DNA of 7,591 bases, from NCBI GenBank assembly GCA_030642425.1, contig DAOWNU010000088.1:1-7591 (forward strand). Direction: 5' to 3'. The position numbers and the translations under genes were made by a program. Shown piece by piece: positions 5,674-7,591 of this stretch (position 1 is the stretch's first letter; each line of letters starts with the position of its first letter). Source of the stretch: a bacterium (GTDB taxonomy: Bacteria > UBP14 > UBA6098). The notes beneath the pieces were generated by a model that had not been told where the DNA came from, did no database searches, and saw nothing but the letters and a program-made list of their open reading frames with translations.

Positions 5674-7359
5674 ATGATTTCGTTTATGCTCAAAATAAAG
5701 CCAAAACAGCTTATTCGCCTGATATTCAGCGGGCGGCTGGAGCGGACTGTCAAAGTGCTGGTCGGTCTTTTCGTAATCGCTGTTTTTTTCGCCGGTGGAT
5801 ACATGTTTTTCCACCGCCTTTTCGTCTATATATCTCAGGTGCAGGATATCGGCGTGCTTCTCATCGACAAGATAATCGCGATAGGTTTTTTGGCCTTTTT
5901 TCTGATGCTGACAATCTCGAACCTGATAAGCTCTATCGGGACGCAATACCGCTCCGCCGAGGCCTCTTTTTTACTCGCCTCCCCCCTCGAACATCGGCAG
6001 GTTTTCTGGATAAAATTTTACGACACGCTCTTCTACGCAAGCTGGGCGACACTGATTATCACAATCCCCGCACTGCTTGCCTACGGCGTCATTCACGGCT
6101 TGATGCTGAAACATTATATTATCATCGCCTTTCTGATAATCCCCCCTTTTCTGATAATTCCGGCGGCGATAGGCTCGGCATTCTCGCTCATAATTTTCCC
6201 GCTGGCGCATCGTTTCGGCATGAGAAAGGTAATCGCGTTTCTCGTTGTTTTAAGTATTGGGGCGACTTTCATACTTATGCGCGCCCGCTTCACGAATATT
6301 CTATTCTCCGCACAGGGCGACCTCGCGCTTTTGAATTATTACCTGCAAGAACTCGCCTCGAACGATAACCAATTCCTTCCGAGCGTGTGGATAATCGAGG
6401 CTCTTCGCGGGGCGAGGCTCGGCAACACCGGCGACATGTGGTTTTATATATCCATGCTCCTCTCGACCGCGGCGGCGGCGCTCGTTCTGCTGGATATTCT
6501 CGCAGTAAAGCTATATTACACGGCCTACACGGCGTCTCTGGAGATAATCGGGCGAAGAAAACGCCGCAACCGGAAAAGTTTTTATTCGCTCGCGTGGCGG
6601 CTTTTCGGGAAATTCCCGAAAAACATGCGCGCCCTTTTTGTGAAAGATATCCGGCTTTTCCTACGCGACCCAAACCAGTGGTCACAGTTCACAATTTTGC
6701 TCGTGCTGATTGTTTTTTACCTGTTCAACCTGCGAAAAATCCCGCTGAATATCGAGGGCCTCTATTGGCGGACTCTTATCAGCTTTGTCAATTACGCCTT
6801 TTGCGGATATATTCTCGCGACTCTGTCCGTGCGCTTCGTTTTTCCCTCTATTTCGATGGAGGGGCCGAGCTTTTGGGCCATATCATCCTCGCCCATTTCG
6901 GTAAAAAAACTCTTTTGGGAGAAATTCTGGATAGCGTTTATTATCTTTTTCATTCTGGCGGAAATTGTGGCGATAATCTCGAACGCTCTTCTGGCCCAAT
7001 CGCTGATGATGACACTACTTACCGGCGGCGGGATTTTGCTTATGAGCATCTCGCTGACCTCTCTGGCCACCGGATTGGGCAGTATGTTCCCCAGCTTCGA
7101 CGAGCCAAATCCGGGAAAAATTGCCTCCAGCGGCGGCGGGATGATCTGCGCGTTGATCGGCCTTGTCTATGTCGCGCTTTCCACAATGACACTCGCCCTG
7201 CCGACATACAGCTATATGAGTTTTTTAATCGGTCAGCGCGCGACTTTCCCCGCTACCGAGATAGTTTTCGGCTTTGGGGCGATGATCCTGCTGAACCTTG
7301 TCGCGACGGTAGTGCCATTAAAACTCGGCCTCCGCGCAATGGAGAAGATGGAGTTTTAG
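5674..7359 (+). CDS. Multi-spanning membrane protein, putative ABC exporter permease (ABC_tran_2-like)
   Basis: A 561-residue inner-membrane protein with roughly twelve hydrophobic segments (about 28-44, 66-88, 115-140, 149-175, 185-203, 258-280, 337-353, 367-390, 417-445, 450-468, 486-510, 527-550). Length and landmarks fit the family of large putative ABC-exporter permeases. The landmarks are YRSAEASFLLASPLEHRQVF (92-111) in the first cytoplasmic loop, KDIRLFLRDPNQWSQF (324-339), EGPSFWAISSSPIS (396-409), and GLGSMFPSFDEPNPGKIASSGG (467-488) near the C-terminus. A basic loop, GRRKRRNRK (293-301), divides the two halves, so the protein looks like two ABC-2-type halves fused. It has no Walker motifs and would need a separate ATPase; none is encoded in the window. 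Substrate unknown. The ATG at 5674 has no Shine-Dalgarno sequence but lies just after a strong promoter. The next ATG, codon 5 (5686), is no better placed. Family assignment is from the motif pattern only. Confidence 0.8.
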   Translation: MISFMLKIKPKQLIRLIFSGRLERTVKVLVGLFVIAVFFAGGYMFFHRLFVYISQVQDIGVLLIDKIIAIGFLAFFLMLTISNLISSIGTQYRSAEASFLLASPLEHRQVFWIKFYDTLFYASWATLIITIPALLAYGVIHGLMLKHYIIIAFLIIPPFLIIPAAIGSAFSLIIFPLAHRFGMRKVIAFLVVLSIGATFILMRARFTNILFSAQGDLALLNYYLQELASNDNQFLPSVWIIEALRGARLGNTGDMWFYISMLLSTAAAALVLLDILAVKLYYTAYTASLEIIGRRKRRNRKSFYSLAWRLFGKFPKNMRALFVKDIRLFLRDPNQWSQFTILLVLIVFYLFNLRKIPLNIEGLYWRTLISFVNYAFCGYILATLSVRFVFPSISMEGPSFWAISSSPISVKKLFWEKFWIAFIIFFILAEIVAIISNALLAQSLMMTLLTGGGILLMSISLTSLATGLGSMFPSFDEPNPGKIASSGGGMICALIGLVYVALSTMTLALPTYSYMSFLIGQRATFPATEIVFGFGAMILLNLVATVVPLKLGLRAMEKMEF

Positions 7360-7363
7360 GTAA

Positions 7364-7451
7364 GCGTTGCAAAACTGAAAATTGCCCCCGCCCCACACCG
7401 CCGGGAAAACCACAGAAGGCACAGAGGAAGAATGAGGGAATAGGGGGAAGA
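7364..7451. repeat. Diverged copy of the intergenic repeat core, followed by a CACAGA-rich stretch
   Basis: GCGTTGCAAAA (7364-7374) and ATTGCCCCCGCCC...CACCGCCGGGA (7381-7406) match GCATTGCAAAA and the GC-rich core at 5485-5520 with only a few differences plus a 6-base insertion (CTGAAA). The following CCACAGAAGGCACAGAGGAA (7410-7429) is an internally repeated purine-rich motif of the kind often dispersed between genes. No gene is present. This repeat lies directly after the exporter stop codon. Confidence 0.7.
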
Positions 7452-7459
7452 TTCAATTC

Positions 7460-7489
7460 AAAATTAGCAATAAGAGATTGCTGATTTTT
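7460..7489 (+). terminator. AT-rich hairpin, possible terminator and half of the palindromic element
   Basis: AAAATTAGCAAT (7460-7471) pairs with ATTGCTGATTTT (7477-7488) around the five-base loop AAGAG: eleven Watson-Crick pairs and one G-T. The right arm ends in a five-T run. The arms match the inverted arms of the element at 5458-5570, so this hairpin is probably the same repeat with its arms brought together. The stem is AT-rich, so it would be a weak terminator for the exporter gene. Confidence 0.4.
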
Positions 7490-7492
7490 GTC

Positions 7493-7521
7493 TTGATAAA
7501 TGGTTTCATATTATTTATATT
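7493..7521 (+). promoter_or_regulatory. Sigma-70-type promoter for the right-edge gene
   Basis: TTGATA (7493-7498) and TATATT (7516-7521), each one mismatch from consensus, are separated by exactly 17 bp. The predicted start near 7528 would leave a leader of about 26 nt before the GTG at 7554, containing GGAGG at 7544-7548. Confidence 0.6.
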
Positions 7522-7553
7522 GTCTTCACAATAAATCTAAGATGGAGGTCAAT

Positions 7554-7591
7554 GTGAAAGCAATACCGAAAATACAAAGTTCACTTCTTAA
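7554..7591 (+). CDS. Start of an unidentified gene, cut by the right edge (12 codons)
   Basis: GGAGG (7544-7548) lies 5 nt before GTG at 7554, and the frame then reads (M)KAIPKIQSSLL to the edge. An ATG two bases earlier (7552) is followed at once by TGA, so GTG is the only workable start. The promoter at 7493-7521 supports a real transcription unit. The basic residues followed by SSLL could be the beginning of a signal peptide, but 12 codons cannot identify a family. Confidence 0.55.
   Translation, partial: MKAIPKIQSSLL

Noticed and set aside
6387..7484. Plus-strand 365-codon frame overlapping the exporter
   Set aside because: It overlaps the membrane protein in another frame, is rich in Arg, Pro and Gly, and extends into the repeat after the gene; a typical shadow of GC-rich coding sequence.

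Overview
The window looks like a piece of chromosome from a Gram-negative (diderm), probably anaerobic bacterium. Two lines of evidence support this. There is a PorV/PorQ-type outer-membrane barrel and a secreted SPOR-domain protein, both common in the Bacteroidetes/Ignavibacteria/Zixibacteria/Cloacimonadota (FCB) side of the tree. There is also an electron-transfer flavoprotein alpha subunit with an N-terminal two-cluster ferredoxin domain, typical of anaerobic metabolism. The FCB placement is inference, not proof. Intergenic spaces hold several short palindromic or repeated elements, as in many FCB and candidate-phylum genomes assembled from metagenomes.

Layout. Positions 1-894 (minus) hold the N-terminal 298 residues of an APC-superfamily amino acid permease that runs off the left edge. 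Upstream of it on the same strand is a MntA/HepT-type toxin-antitoxin pair (937-1562): the nucleotidyltransferase antitoxin is intact, but the HEPN toxin has an in-frame TAA at codon 37. Positions 1563-2294 have no convincing gene. They contain a 441-bp tract of twenty-one 21-bp tandem repeats (1794-2234), then a well-formed ribosome site and start codon pointing into the 3' end of the next gene. Positions 2295-3509 (minus) encode the ferredoxin-fused EtfA, with no etfB beside it. Positions 3642-4580 and 4612-5349 (minus) form a two-gene envelope operon: a SPOR-domain lipo/periplasmic-type protein followed by a PorV/PorQ-like barrel.

Positions 5350-5673 form a divergent intergenic region. It carries a palindromic MITE-like element bracketed by a 19-bp direct repeat, and a near-consensus sigma-70 promoter placed so close to the next start codon that the transcript should be leaderless. 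Positions 5674-7359 (plus) encode a 561-residue multi-spanning membrane protein of the putative ABC-exporter permease type, with no ATPase gene next to it in the window. Positions 7360-7553 carry a diverged relative of the palindromic element, a hairpin that may terminate transcription, and a promoter with ribosome site for a gene whose first 12 codons close the window.

The genes do not form one pathway. The clearest functional units are the MntA-HepT pair (probably decayed to an antitoxin-only locus) and the SPOR/PorV envelope operon. The most unusual sequence structures are the nonsense codon in hepT, the 21-bp repeat tract and the family of palindromic intergenic elements.
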